A stretch of DNA of 25,984 bases, taken from contig RPFO01000251.1 of NCBI GenBank assembly GCA_009746045.1, positions 1 to 25,984 on the forward strand, given 5' to 3'. Of this stretch, positions 17,954 through 25,984 are shown in pieces. The position numbers were made by a program, and so were the translations under genes. Source of the stretch: Mesostigma viride. Lineage: Eukaryota > Streptophyta > Mesostigmatophyceae > Mesostigmatales > Mesostigmataceae. Position 1 is the stretch's first letter, and each line of letters starts with the position of its first letter. The notes beneath the pieces were generated by a model. It had not been told where the DNA came from. It ran no database searches and was given only the letters and a program-made list of their open reading frames with translations.

Positions 17954-18558
17954 TCACCCTGTCATCGCCGTCCTGTTGAACGGCATATTGCTAGCGGTAG
18001 GGGGAGGAGCGTAGTACGGCATGTTGTATGGCATAGGCTCGAAGTTGGCTTGCACGGTTACGTTTGTTCCTGCGGATGAATCCGTACGTTTTTTCCAAGA
18101 ATAATAAATGATTCCAATTACGACCGTAATGACCAACAGGACAATTATGACACTCTTGATTTTGTCCGCGATAGACCCGCCGCCCTCCTCTTCGTCCCCG
18201 CGCCCGTCCCATCCCCCGCGCCTCCTTCCTTATCGTCGTTCTTGTTGAACACAGAGTTCACGATCAACATGCCGGCGACGGTGGCGAAAGCCCCTCCGAC
18301 GGCCTCCACGCCGTACCGCCTCGCAAAGTCGGTCGCTCTCTCCCTGAAACTCTTCGAGGCGGCCTCGCTGACGGCGTCCGCCGACTTGCCGGCCGCGCTG
18401 GCCTGCTCGGCCTTCTGGAGAGCCTGAAGCCTCTCGATTTCCTTGGCGATCTCGGTCGTCTTCTTCGCGTCGGCGGCAGCGTCGGCCGCCGTGGTGGCGG
18501 TCTTCAGTTCGTCGGCGCCCCGGAGGGCATCCGTTAACGCAGACGCGCTGGGGGGCAT
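17954..18558 (-). CDS. C-terminally anchored single-TM protein (one apparent frameshift)
   Basis: The N-terminal part from ATG 18558 is Ala-rich and helical (TTAADAAADAKKTTEIAKEI, LQALQKAEQASAAGKSADAV), probably coiled-coil, followed by a weak hydrophobic helix (VEAVGGAFATVAGMLIVNSV) and a Gly/Asp-rich linker. The frame shifts at a G4 run near 18200. The continuing frame encodes EEEGGGSIADKIKSVIIVLL, the TM helix VIIVLLVITVVIGIIYY, and a Pro/Tyr/Asn-rich tail (MPYNMPYYAPPP). Corrected length is about 201 aa. Its stop codon abuts the reductase stop within a GTGATCAC palindrome. It is probably a virion membrane protein; no family is recognised. Confidence 0.6.
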
Positions 18559-18582
18559 TTATAGATACAGGACACAATTTTA

Positions 18583-19023
18583 TCAGGGCGCGTTCAGGAG
18601 AGCGGAGAAGGTCGAATCGTAGTCGCCCGACAGCATCCCGCTCGTCACTCCGGAGGCCTGTCCCATGCGGAAGGCCTGCGTGCTGTGAGAAGACCCGCCG
18701 CCGCCGCCGTACGAAGGGGCGGTCTCGGACCCGCACACCATCCCGGTGACGCACTCGCCGCCGCCGCCTCCGTCGCCGGAACGCGCGCTCCACGGTTTCC
18801 AGATGACGATCGCGATGACCGCGACCGCGGCGATCGCGATGAACAGAGGGCTCGAGAAGAATCCGCCCGCCGCCGGCTTGGCGATCCTGGCGCGAGCGGA
18901 GTTGCGGACGTTCTCCTCGGTCACGCCACGCGTCACGTTTCCGGCACTGTTCATCTGGATCCTCGAAGTTGTCGCAGAAGAAAAATCGGCTCGGCTAGAC
19001 TCGGGCGGGAGCAGCACCACCAT
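18583..19023 (-). CDS. Single-TM membrane protein with Gly-rich tail (146 aa)
   Basis: From ATG 19023 the protein has a short polar N-terminus (with an alternative start at 18954, MNSAGNVT), a basic stretch, then the TM helix SSPLFIAIAAVAVIAIVIW (about 76-94). A C-terminal region follows with two cysteines and Gly-rich stretches (GDGGGGGE, SYGGGGGSS). The long upstream continuation of this frame is not part of the gene; most of it lies antisense or out of frame within the neighbouring gene. A reverse TATA-like GGATAAATATC lies ~28 bases upstream of the ATG. It is probably a virion envelope or inner-membrane protein. Confidence 0.6.
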   Translation of the reverse strand: MVVLLPPESSRADFSSATTSRIQMNSAGNVTRGVTEENVRNSARARIAKPAAGGFFSSPLFIAIAAVAVIAIVIWKPWSARSGDGGGGGECVTGMVCGSETAPSYGGGGGSSHSTQAFRMGQASGVTSGMLSGDYDSTFSALLNAP

Positions 19024-19050
19024 CGAGGGGCCACGATCAACGATAGCGCA

Positions 19051-19060
19051 GATATTTATC
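19051..19060 (-). promoter_or_regulatory. TATA-like box (GGATAAATATC on the minus strand)
   Basis: The element lies 28 bases upstream of the ATG at 19023, in the 37-base spacer behind the neighbouring gene's stop at 19061. It matches the GGATAAATA core before the BRO-like gene at 5388-5396. Confidence 0.45.
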
Positions 19061-20984
19061 CTACTTCCTGGAGAACAGGAACGCCGAGACGAGCGCGACG
19101 ACGACCACGAGGATCCCCGCGACCGCGACGATGTTTTCGGTACGGTACCCGTCTTCCTTCTTCTCGGTCGTCGCCGACTCCTCGGGTACGGCCGCGGACG
19201 GATCGGCCGGCGCGGAAAGCTGCCACAACTCCTCCGGAGTGGCGAAGAGTCCGACCTCCGCGAACCGGTCGCGGAACTGGCGCGCCATCTCCAGGTCGGC
19301 GGGACTCCCCGTGGCTCGCAGACCCGGACGTAGTCCGCGATCTTCTTCTTGCGAACGTCCGCCGTCAACGCGTTGGCGGGGTCCTCGAACTTGGATCGCA
19401 GCGCGTCGGAGGCCGCGTGGCATTTGGCGAAAGCAACGAGTCGCGAGGGATGACCTTGAACTGCCCCGTTTTCCACATGTCCACGAGAGAGCTGGCCATC
19501 GCGTCCGCGGCCCCGCATCGGACGTCGACGAGCGTGCCGTCGAGATCCTTCACGGACACCTTGTCGGGCGTCGGCTGATTCACGATCGCCTCCTCCGCCT
19601 TGACCTGCGCCTGTTCGGCCACCTGGGCCGTCTCTTCCATCACGGGGGGGGGGGCGACTGCGGGAGGACCGGCAGCGACGTCGACCCTGGACGGCTCCGT
19701 CGAGCGGACCTGGTAATGCAACGACCACGCGAGTTTCGTCGCTTCCGGATCCCGCGCCGCCTCCACTTTCTCGACGCGCTTGTTCATCGCGAGCCCGGGG
19801 ATCCCCGACAAGCCCATCCAGTGCCACGCCCACGACACGGGCCTGACGGCCCTCGTAGGCCGCCCCGTGTCGGGGTTCAGCACCGCGACGGTGTCGACAG
19901 GACCGTCCGTCATCTCGGCGTCGCCTTTCCTGGACATGGTCTCCTTCTCCATCCGCAACGCGGCCAACGCCGCGCCGGGCGTGAGCCAATCACGGACCAT
20001 GTCGCGGTACGCGCGCAAAGCACGCACGCCTTCGCCGCCGACGTAACCAAGCGCGCCGGCCCGCGCCAACAACTCGTCGAACAGACCGGCCTTGTCGAGG
20101 TCCCCTTTGACCGCCAACTCCTCGCCTCTGGCGGTGGCCGCCTTGATCAAGGCGTCTCGCATGCACTTGATCCTCTCGTCTTTCGGGATGGCCTCGTGCA
20201 AGGTCAACGCGTCCACGCCGACCTCTTTCATCGCCATCTCGAGCTTCATGGCGTGCATCAACCTCTGCGGATCCCTCGACCGGAAACTCTCGGCATAGTC
20301 CCGCGTGTCGAACTGAGCCGTCGCCTGCGTCGGGACCGGAGCGGTCACGGAACTCTCTTTCGATTGCCCGAGGAGGTCGTAGTTCCTCGCCCACGCCAGT
20401 TTCTTGGCGGCGGAAGCGTTGGAGGCGGACATGGTCTCCATGTACAGTCGAATGGCCTTCAAACGACCCTGCAAGGACAACGCCTCGACCCCGGCCCCTT
20501 CGAAGACGCCCCATACCCAGAACTTGGGCACCGTGCGTCCGGTCTTCCTCCCCGAGAGCGGATCGATCTCAGGAACCGGCGGGGGCGTTCCGTCCCATCC
20601 CATCGCCGCGTTGGCCTCTTTCGTGTCGAGATCCCCCTCGTATCGCAGCGCGCGCTGGATGTCCATGGTCAGGAAACTGGAACTCATGTCCCGGAACTTG
20701 TCCGAGACCCACGTGGGCACCTGCCCCTTTTTCCAGACACGTCCGAACTCCTTCGCGGCGTCCCTCAGCCGCTCGTACACGACCTGGTGTCCGTCCGCGT
20801 ACCGCCTGTTCTCACTCTTTTCCACGCCGGCGAGGACGGCCGCCTTCATCATCGCGTTGCGGATGTGGATCGCGGCGGTGTGACTCAAACTCTTCACGAG
20901 ATCCTTGTGCTGCGCGATGGCTTCCAACACCCTGTTCGGGTCTTCGGATTGGATGTCCTTTTCGACTTTGTCGATCGACGTCAT
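19061..20984 (-). CDS. Large C-terminally anchored membrane protein with internal duplication (two apparent frameshifts)
   Basis: From ATG 20984 (MTSIDKVEKD) the protein is mostly helical and contains two similar halves. Each has a D-P-x-R-(V/L) start (SEDPNRVLEAI; RSRDPQRLMHAM), an (I/C)-R-x-A-(M/L)-(M/I)-K-A-A helix (HIRNAMMKAAV; CMRDALIKAATA), a DxxSGR or DTGRP segment, a W-x-W motif (FWVWGVF; SWAWHWMG), and a LAW segment (KKLAWARNYDL; TKLAWSLHYQV). The C-terminal region shifts frame at a C3 run near 19456 and a G4 run near 19307, continuing through KFEDPANALTADVRKKKIAD and SPADLEMARQFRDRF to the terminal TM helix AVAGILVVVVALVSAFLF. Corrected length is about 641 aa. The terminal anchor with a short basic tail suggests the bulk faces the virion interior or cytosol. 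The family is not recognised. Confidence 0.65.
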
Positions 20985-21040
20985 CGCGCGATGTAATTCT
21001 ACTTAGACATCGGAAATAAATGCCGCGTATACTCTAAACG

Positions 21041-23036
21041 ATGCCCGTACACCCGCTGCCACGGAATTGGCCGAACGCGGAAACGGAACGACCGTCGACG
21101 ACGCAGGTGTTCGTCAAGGACTACTTCGAGGGCCGCGTGCGAGGCCAGCCGCCCCCTCCCCACCGCGCGGTGGGCAAGAACTCGTGTTCCCAGACGACGG
21201 GGGACTTCAAGCAGGCCCCGCAGCAGGCCGTCGTCAACATGTACCTGCGGTACGTGGCCGAACACGGGAGCAAACACCGCGGGTTCCTGGCGTGGCACTC
21301 GACGGGGTCCGGCAAGACGTGCACGGCCTTGGGTGCGATCGACGCGTTCTGGGACACGGATCGGCCCATCTACCTGGCCACGAGCCGCGAGAACGCGAGC
21401 AACAACTCGATCGAGGAGTACGGCAAGTGCGCGGCCCTGTTTCCCCGTTTCGAGGGGATGACGCCCGCGGAGGCGACGAGGGCCATCCGATCGCGCGTGG
21501 GCGGAGGTCGGATCATGAGTTTCCCCAATTGGCGCACGAGACGGGCGCGCATCGCCCGAACCGCCACGCGGACCCGGACCTTTTGCGCGACGCGGTGCTG
21601 ATCATGGACGAGGTGCAGAACCTGTTCCGTCCCCTGCCCGGCCAAGCGGCCGAACACGACGCACTCCGCGAGTTGCTGGACAAGCCGTCGAAACGGACGC
21701 AGGGACTGTACATGGTCATCCTGAGCGGGACGCCGGGGGACACGGAGCGAGAGATCTCGTGGCTGCTGTCCATGATCAAGGGTTCGCCGGTGGGCCCCGA
21801 CTCCCCCTTGTCCGCGTACGCGGGCCTGTGTTCGTACGTGGATTACGCGGGGGACACGTCCGTGTACCCGAGGTTGAACCCGGACGCCCTCCACCCGACG
21901 TCGATGAGCGCGGAACAGCGCGCGGCGTTGCGCGCCCGCCTGAAACGGCCAAGGAGGTGAGCAGTGACAACGAGCGGTTCCTGTACGAGGCGCGGAGGGC
22001 GACGAACGGACTCCGTTTGTCGCACCTGTCGGGGGCGAAGTTGCTGCAGGCCTTGCCGCGGCTGTCGCCGAAGATGAAGGAGATCGCGGACACGATCACG
22101 AAACACCCGAACGAGAAGCACTACCTGTACTCGTCTTTCAACGCGGGCGGGATCCGCGACATGGCGCGCGTGCTCGAGGCCCTGGGCTACTCTCCCTTGT
22201 CCATGTCGGGCGAGCTGCCGACGAGCAGCAAGAAACGGTACGTGCTCCTGGGGTCGGACACGAACCCGACGACGGACACGGGCCTGCGCAGGATCCGACA
22301 GGTGTACAACGCTCCTGAGAACTCGGACGGCCGGATCCTGCACGTGATCCTGGCGCGGAAACGGTTCAACGAGGGACTGGACCTGAAGAGCGTGCGCCAC
22401 ATCCACATCATGGAGCCTCTGCTGTCCGTCAACGCGGAACGCCAGACGATCGCTCGCGCCGTCCGCCACTGCTCGCACCTCCAGGTGGACAAGAAGGAGT
22501 GGGACGTGACCGTCCACCGATACCTGACGAAGGACGGAGTGGACGAGATCGTGATGCAGGAGGCCGAGAAGCGGGACGGGGACGAGGCGGTGTCCCGGAT
22601 GCTGGAGAAACTCCGGAGCACGGCGATCGACTGCCGCCTGATGAACGGCGTGCACAATCGGAAGGAGTGGATGCGCGCCGGCGGCCGCGCCCCGATCGCG
22701 TGTATGCCCACGCGGAGGGAGGAGATCACGCGCGCGGTGGTGCGAGGCGCGGACATCGCGGCGCGGGCGGCGGGCCGCGCGGCGCTCGCGACCGCCAAGG
22801 CGGCCGGACGTCTCGGGAAACGCGCGGCGATCGCCGCGGGACGCAATCTGGTGGCCAACAGCCAGGTGTTCGTGAGAGACGGGAAAGCGTTGGGAAAGAC
22901 GGCCTTGCGGGGCGCGAGATACGGCCGCAAGAAGGCGGACACCGCGTACCGTCTTCTGAACACCCCGCTGGGTCAGCTGGTGTACGACCCGGTGTTCAAC
23001 CGGAACAGACACACAAAGCCACCGTCCTCGCGATGA
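21041..23036 (+). CDS. D6/D11-type SF2 helicase, viral early-transcription-factor-like (two apparent frameshifts)
   Basis: The ATPase motifs in order are Walker A HSTGSGKTCTA (86-96), Walker B DEVQNLF, motif III LSGTPGDT, and motif VI QTIARAVRHCSH followed by LxVDKKEWDVTVHRYL. DEVQNL and Q-x-I-x-R-A-x-R-x-C-S-H are hallmarks of nucleocytovirus D6/D11-like SNF2-type helicases involved in transcription initiation or termination. The frame breaks twice. At the C4 run near 21521, MSF-P continues as QLAHETG. At the AAA run near 21943, LRARLK continues as TAKEVSSDNERF. Adding one base at each gives about 665 aa. The last ~100 residues are an Ala/Arg/Lys-rich helical extension (AARAAGRAALATAKAAGRLG). 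The gene diverges from the 20984 gene across a 56-base AT-rich spacer. Confidence 0.8.
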
Positions 23037-23090
23037 AGTTGAAGAACCGCGCACTCCTGGCGCACCAGGCTGTTAAACCCGATAACTTCA
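23034..23090. terminator. Inverted repeats between convergent genes, candidate 3'-end hairpin
   Basis: The 78-base gap between the helicase stop (23036, plus) and the polytopic protein stop (23115, minus) holds two nested inverted repeats. TGAAGTT (23034-23040) pairs with AACTTCA (23084-23090), and CCTGG-CGCA-CCAGG (23056-23069) forms an inner hairpin. Hairpins define transcript 3' ends in mimiviruses; a similar role here is inferred and would serve both genes. Confidence 0.35.
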
Positions 23091-23114
23091 CCCGATGGAT
23101 TACAGGGGATACGA

Positions 23115-24289
23115 TTAGGCGGCCTTGGGCCGACTCAGCCCCGTCGCGATCTTCGCCATCGTGGTGGTCTGTCCGACCTTGGTAATGAACACGCCGTACG
23201 ACGCGAGGAGGGCCACGCATTGGAACAGCAGACTGGCCGAGTCCTTTTTGTTGGCCCGGAAGACGACGGCGCCCGCGGGGACCAGCAGGAGGACGACGGA
23301 ACAGAGCAAGAGGAACCCGATCTCAAACCGGTTCGACTTGGCCGCCGGGACCAGCCGGATCTTGCCCTCCGCGTCGAGCTCCACGTCCTTACGGGTCCAG
23401 TACATGTTCCTCGCGTGGCTCGCGAACGTCGCGAAACTCAGCCCGGCGCTCCCCCCGTCGAAGAATACCTCGTTCAGCTTCTTCATTTTCGTTTCCTTGT
23501 CATCCTTGCTCGCGACGACGAGGGCGGCGTTGTTCACGTGCGCGACGACGTGATCCATCGGGACCGCGATGCCTTTCATCAAACCCCACGACACGAGTTC
23601 CGTGACGCCGGTCAGACACGTCATGAAGGCGGACATCAGGACGAGTTTCCAGCTGGTCGACCGGCGTCCGGCAATCGCGGTCACGATCGCCATCGAGAAG
23701 GTGATCAGGGTGGGCGACAGCAGCTTCAAGGTCAGCTTCCAGTCGTCCTTCTCCAACCGCGGCACCCGTTTCGACTCCTCCGCGATCTTGTTGTACGTGT
23801 CCGCGTAGAACGGGATGACGGCCAGCTTGACGAACAGGTACTGTCCGAGCAAGATCACGCCCAGGGATCCGAGCGTAGACACGCTCACGGTCCACCACCC
23901 CTCCTCCACCGGCGTCCTCTCGGCCCGCCCGCGCAAGGCGTAGTACGAGGCCCCCGCCCCGAGCACGGCGAGCAGGACGTACGACACCATCGTGAGCCAC
24001 ATGACCCCCGCCCCCCCATGTCATCGTATACCTTCTCGGCCCCGCCGTCCTTGACAGCCACGCTCTTGACCACGCGATCCGCGAGCATGTCCATCCCCAC
24101 GTCTTCCGGAAGAATGGGATCGCTGGCCCCCTCGCCCAACTGAGACGCCACCTGTCTCCGGATGGCCTTTTTCGCGGCGGTGTTGATCTCCAGACGGATG
24201 TACAGCAAGAGCAGCATCATCTCGATGCCCATGACGAACGAGGACATGACGGCCGTGCCGCCCCACAGGGTCAGAGCGTCTCTTGCCAT
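23115..24289 (-). CDS. Polytopic membrane protein, about 7 TM helices (one apparent frameshift)
   Basis: From ATG 24289 (MARDALTLWGG) the first segment has a TM helix (VMSSFVMGIEMMLLLLYIRL) and a helical loop ending KVYDDMGG. The frame breaks in a G7 run at 24011-24017. One extra G continues as AGVMWLTMVSYVLLAVLGAG. About six more hydrophobic segments follow, including LGSLGVILLGQYLFVKLAVI, LLSPTLITFSMAIVTAIAG, LVLMSAFMTCLTGVTELVSW, FEIGFLLLCSVVLLLVPAGA and ASLLFQCVALLASYGVFI. A hydrophilic domain of about 80 residues (MDHVVAHVNNAALV and KMKKLNEVFFDGG) lies before the last two. Corrected length is about 391 aa. No transporter or channel signature is recognised. An internal ATG at 24002 gives a shorter product if the break is real. 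Confidence 0.65.
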
Positions 24290-24440
24290 CCTCTTGTATC
24301 TATGGTACACTACGACAATTTCCTCCGTCGCGCCCTCCGACGTCGGTCGTTTCGACAAATCCCGACGAGAGATTTGTCGACCGACGAACGCCCGCGGGCT
24401 CTCGACGGATCCATTTTTTTGTAGTCGTTTGTGTGGCAAA

Positions 24441-24710
24441 ATGACCCCGCGGTGCGCGGGCAGGACGAAAGACGGTAAACGATGCCACCGCGAGGCCGAC
24501 GACGGCAAACGGAAGTGCGGTCTGCACGCGAAAAGGGATTCAAACCGCAGCGACGTTTATTATTTCTCCGACTCTACTAAATGGATTGCGTGGTCGAAGG
24601 AGTCGCACGACCCCACCCGAGCCGCGACAAGCGCACGCAGGTGCTCGTGTGCGGAACCAACAAGCAGGGCGACACCAAGTTCCGACTGCCCTACCCCGTC
24701 ACCTCCGTGA
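24441..24710 (+). CDS. Second Cys/His mini-protein, CxnC...CxxH type
   Basis: The N-terminus M-T-P-R-C-A-G-R-T-K-D-G-K-R-C-H-R-E-A-D-x-G-K-R-K-C-G-L-H repeats the Cys3His pattern of the protein at 5038-5295 (C-x9-C-x10-C-x2-H), so the two are probably paralogues with a small zinc site. As read, the frame continues to 24710 and overlaps the next gene by 130 bases. If one A is missing from the AAAA run near 24533, the product would instead end at a TAA at 24578-24580, directly before the next ATG. That fits the missing-base pattern of the window and is the neater gene model. The 151-base spacer before it (24290-24440) contains no gene that I can support. Confidence 0.55.
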   Translation: MTPRCAGRTKDGKRCHREADDGKRKCGLHAKRDSNRSDVYYFSDSTKWIAWSKESHDPTRAATSARRCSCAEPTSRATPSSDCPTPSPP

Positions 24711-25117
24711 AGTCGTGTCGCCTGGTGTGGGCTTCGGTGCCTGGCGTCTCCTCGACGACGACGGCCGCCTACGTCAAGGTCGGCGGATACGCCATCAACA
24801 AGGTGCACGCGGCCATCCCTATCCACTCGTCGATGAACCCGCTCGACTTCTCGTCGGGCCGAGGCCACTTTTTTGTCATCCCCAACTCCGTCGAGACGTA
24901 CGTCCCGAAGAACGAGACCGACGAGGTGGTGCTTTTCTCGCCCGAACTGTCCAACGTGACGGAGGTCGAAGTCGAACTCTATCCTTTGCCCGACACCCGT
25001 CCACGTGCCCCTCCCAGCACGCCCCCCACCCCCCCTCCCGGTCTCCGCGGCCAGCTCATGGACTTGGGCGCCGACACCTTTTCCATGTTACTCGAGTTCG
25101 TCTCGTCCCATCGCTAA
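24581..25117 (+). CDS. Unidentified probable structural protein (178 aa)
   Basis: The protein is beta-rich in its first 130 residues: RTQVLVCGTNKQGDTKFRLP, VTSVKSCRLVWASVPGVSST, KVGGYAINKV, GHFFVIPNSVETYVP, VTEVEVELYPLPD. A Pro-rich linker (about 138-155) and a short helix follow (QLMDLGADTFSMLLEFV). The strand pattern with R-L-x-(W/A)-A-x-(V/I)-P resembles minor capsid or fibre-knob proteins of algal viruses, but I cannot assign it. There is no signal peptide or TM segment. The stop overlaps the convergent gene's stop (CTAA at 25114-25117). Confidence 0.55.
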   Translation: MDCVVEGVARPHPSRDKRTQVLVCGTNKQGDTKFRLPYPVTSVKSCRLVWASVPGVSSTTTAAYVKVGGYAINKVHAAIPIHSSMNPLDFSSGRGHFFVIPNSVETYVPKNETDEVVLFSPELSNVTEVEVELYPLPDTRPRAPPSTPPTPPPGLRGQLMDLGADTFSMLLEFVSSHR

Positions 25118-25470
25118 GAGTAGAGGTCCTCGTACTGCCCGGTCCACAGGATGGTCCGGGGCTTGGGATCGACGGCGACGGCGTTGTACGCCTTCTGCTT
25201 CTCCGCGGCACGCAGACGAGACTCCTCGAGTCGCGCGATCTGCGCCGCTCGACGAGCCTCCGACACAAGGAACATGGACTCCAGATCCGCGTGGGTCAGC
25301 TGTCGCAACCCGGCCGGGTTCCAGTCGTCCGTGTTCGGAGACACGTACGGCACGGCCTCTTTGTCGGCCGCGCGGAACTCGGACTCGTACGGATACTCGG
25401 ACCGGTTGACGGACCGCTTCTTCCCCGCTCCGGGCGCGAACACGAGACCGCGGACCACAGACTTGTCCAT
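25114..25470 (-). CDS. Unidentified soluble protein (118 aa)
   Basis: I chose ATG 25470 (MDKSVVRGLVFAPGAGKKRS). The 20-codon upstream extension has no better start. The protein has a basic N-terminus, an acidic middle (EYPYESEFRAADKEAVPYVS, DDWNPAGL), an amphipathic helix rich in Ala, Arg and Glu (EARRAAQIARLEESRLRAAEK) and a terminal W-T-G-Q-Y-E-D-L-Y. No domain is recognised. An AT-rich stretch (TATAT) lies about 10 bases before the ATG. It overlaps the structural-type gene by 4 bases at the stops. Confidence 0.6.
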   Translation of the reverse strand: MDKSVVRGLVFAPGAGKKRSVNRSEYPYESEFRAADKEAVPYVSPNTDDWNPAGLRQLTHADLESMFLVSEARRAAQIARLEESRLRAAEKQKAYNAVAVDPKPRTILWTGQYEDLYS

Positions 25471-25501
25471 CTCCGCCTGTATATTTCTACCCCAACATAT
25501 T

Positions 25502-25887
25502 TCAGTTCCACGAGCCTCGCTCGATCGCACGGATGGCGTCGGCGATCTTCCGGCCCATCAACTCGGCCCCCTCGCCCCTCCCGCTCGGCCGGGGCACGGG
25601 ATCGTTCTCCCTCGCGCCCCTCTCCGCGAACCGCTGCTCGAACCGGTTTTCCAGTCGGGGGTCGAACTCGAGAGGCACGAACGGCAAGATGACGGGAGGC
25701 GGCGCGGGGGCACGCTCGCCATGGCCTTCGCCGCCGTCGCGAGGTCGAGACCGAACGCGGCGGCCCACCCCATCGGCGCCAGAGGACCCGGGTCCACCCC
25801 TACGGGCGTGGGGAGCGCGCTTTGTGGTAACGAGATCTGCGGTGACACGGCCCCGTCAAACGGAGCGCCCTCGAAGTCCGCCATCAT
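25502..25887 (-). CDS. Unidentified protein (128 aa, one apparent frameshift)
   Basis: From ATG 25887 (MMADFEGAPFDGAVSPQISL) the first half is Pro/Ala-rich (LAPMGWAAAFGLDLATAAKA). The frame breaks at a C5 run near 25710 (minus strand, codons for V-P-P). One added C continues as APPPVILPFVPLEFDPRLEN, then a charged helix (FEQRFAERGARENDPVPR) and GAELMGRKIADAIRAIERG to the stop at 25502. No domain is recognised. It starts just after the gene at the right edge and lies 31 bases upstream of the 25470 gene on the same strand. Confidence 0.55.
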
Positions 25888-25912
25888 TATACCGTACACA
25901 ATGGAAAGAAAA

Positions 25913-25984
25913 TTAGCCCCCGCCGAACGGCATCATGATGAAGGGGGCCCTCGCGTGATGCCGGCCGACGCCGTTGACTGATGC
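25913..25984 (-). CDS. C-terminus of a gene entering from the right edge
   Basis: A minus-strand frame is open from the window edge to a TAA at 25913-25915. The last residues read HHARAPFIMMPFGGG. It ends 25 bases before the next minus-strand start, matching the spacing elsewhere. Only 23 residues are visible, so identity is unknown and the frame choice is tentative. Confidence 0.4.
   Translation of the reverse strand, partial: ASVNGVGRHHARAPFIMMPFGGG

Noticed and set aside
19024-19989. Long upstream part of the frame that ends at 18583
   Set aside because: Only about 19307-19456 of it is used, as the middle section of the frameshifted membrane protein. The rest is a shadow of that gene, and the real short gene starts at 19023.
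21843-23054. 403-codon minus-strand open frame
   Set aside because: It lies antisense to the helicase, is Arg/His/Val-rich with no motif, and arises from GC-biased third positions of the real gene.
1-25984. tRNA genes, CRISPR arrays, insertion sequences
   Set aside because: No cloverleaf-like segment, no regularly spaced direct repeats and no transposase motif were seen by eye. A tRNAscan or similar run would be needed to exclude small RNAs.

Overview
The window looks like part of a GC-rich large DNA virus genome of the nucleocytovirus type (Nucleocytoviricota). A provirus copy in a protist or algal assembly is also possible. The evidence is a D6/D11-type SF2 helicase, an archaeo-eukaryotic PrimPol/UL52-like primase, a degenerate mRNA-capping-like nucleotidyltransferase, a protein resembling the chlorovirus A494R family, a BRO/P22-antirepressor-like protein, several short virion-type membrane proteins, dense packing on both strands, TATA-like boxes and GT-AG introns. 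A bacteriophage would not be expected to carry this set. I cannot name a family or host.

Layout. Positions 1-1627 form a minus-strand block: a cobalamin adenosyltransferase, a SLATT-like 2-TM protein, a small membrane protein and the start of another gene. The primase diverges from it at 1685. Positions 2969-5295 hold the capping-like protein, the A494R-like protein, a conserved-looking unknown, a small membrane protein and a Cys/His mini-protein. A BRO-like gene (5448-6293) precedes two giant paralogous fibre-like genes (6346-14645) carrying phage-tail-fibre repeats and LamG-like cassettes. Positions 14725-17953 hold an adenosylcobalamin-dependent (class II) ribonucleotide reductase in three exons, with an open reading frame inside each intron. 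Positions 17954-20984 hold three minus-strand single-TM proteins. The helicase follows (21041-23036), then a polytopic membrane protein, a second Cys/His mini-protein, a probable structural protein and three further minus-strand genes.

How the genes fit together. The clearest theme is a viral vitamin-B12 module. The adenosyltransferase makes the cofactor that the class II reductase uses to produce deoxynucleotides for genome replication. All five functional cysteines and the glutamate of the reductase line up with the Lactobacillus RTPR spacing once the two introns are removed, and the second intron interrupts the codon right after the catalytic thiyl cysteine. Primase and helicase serve replication and transcription. 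The fibre-like and membrane proteins are probably virion components.

Quality caveat. Eight genes are broken by one or more frameshifts. All eleven breaks would be explained by loss of one base from a run of three to seven identical bases. This points to homopolymer undercalls in the sequence rather than gene decay. The reductase exons contain no such break, so its interruptions are real introns.
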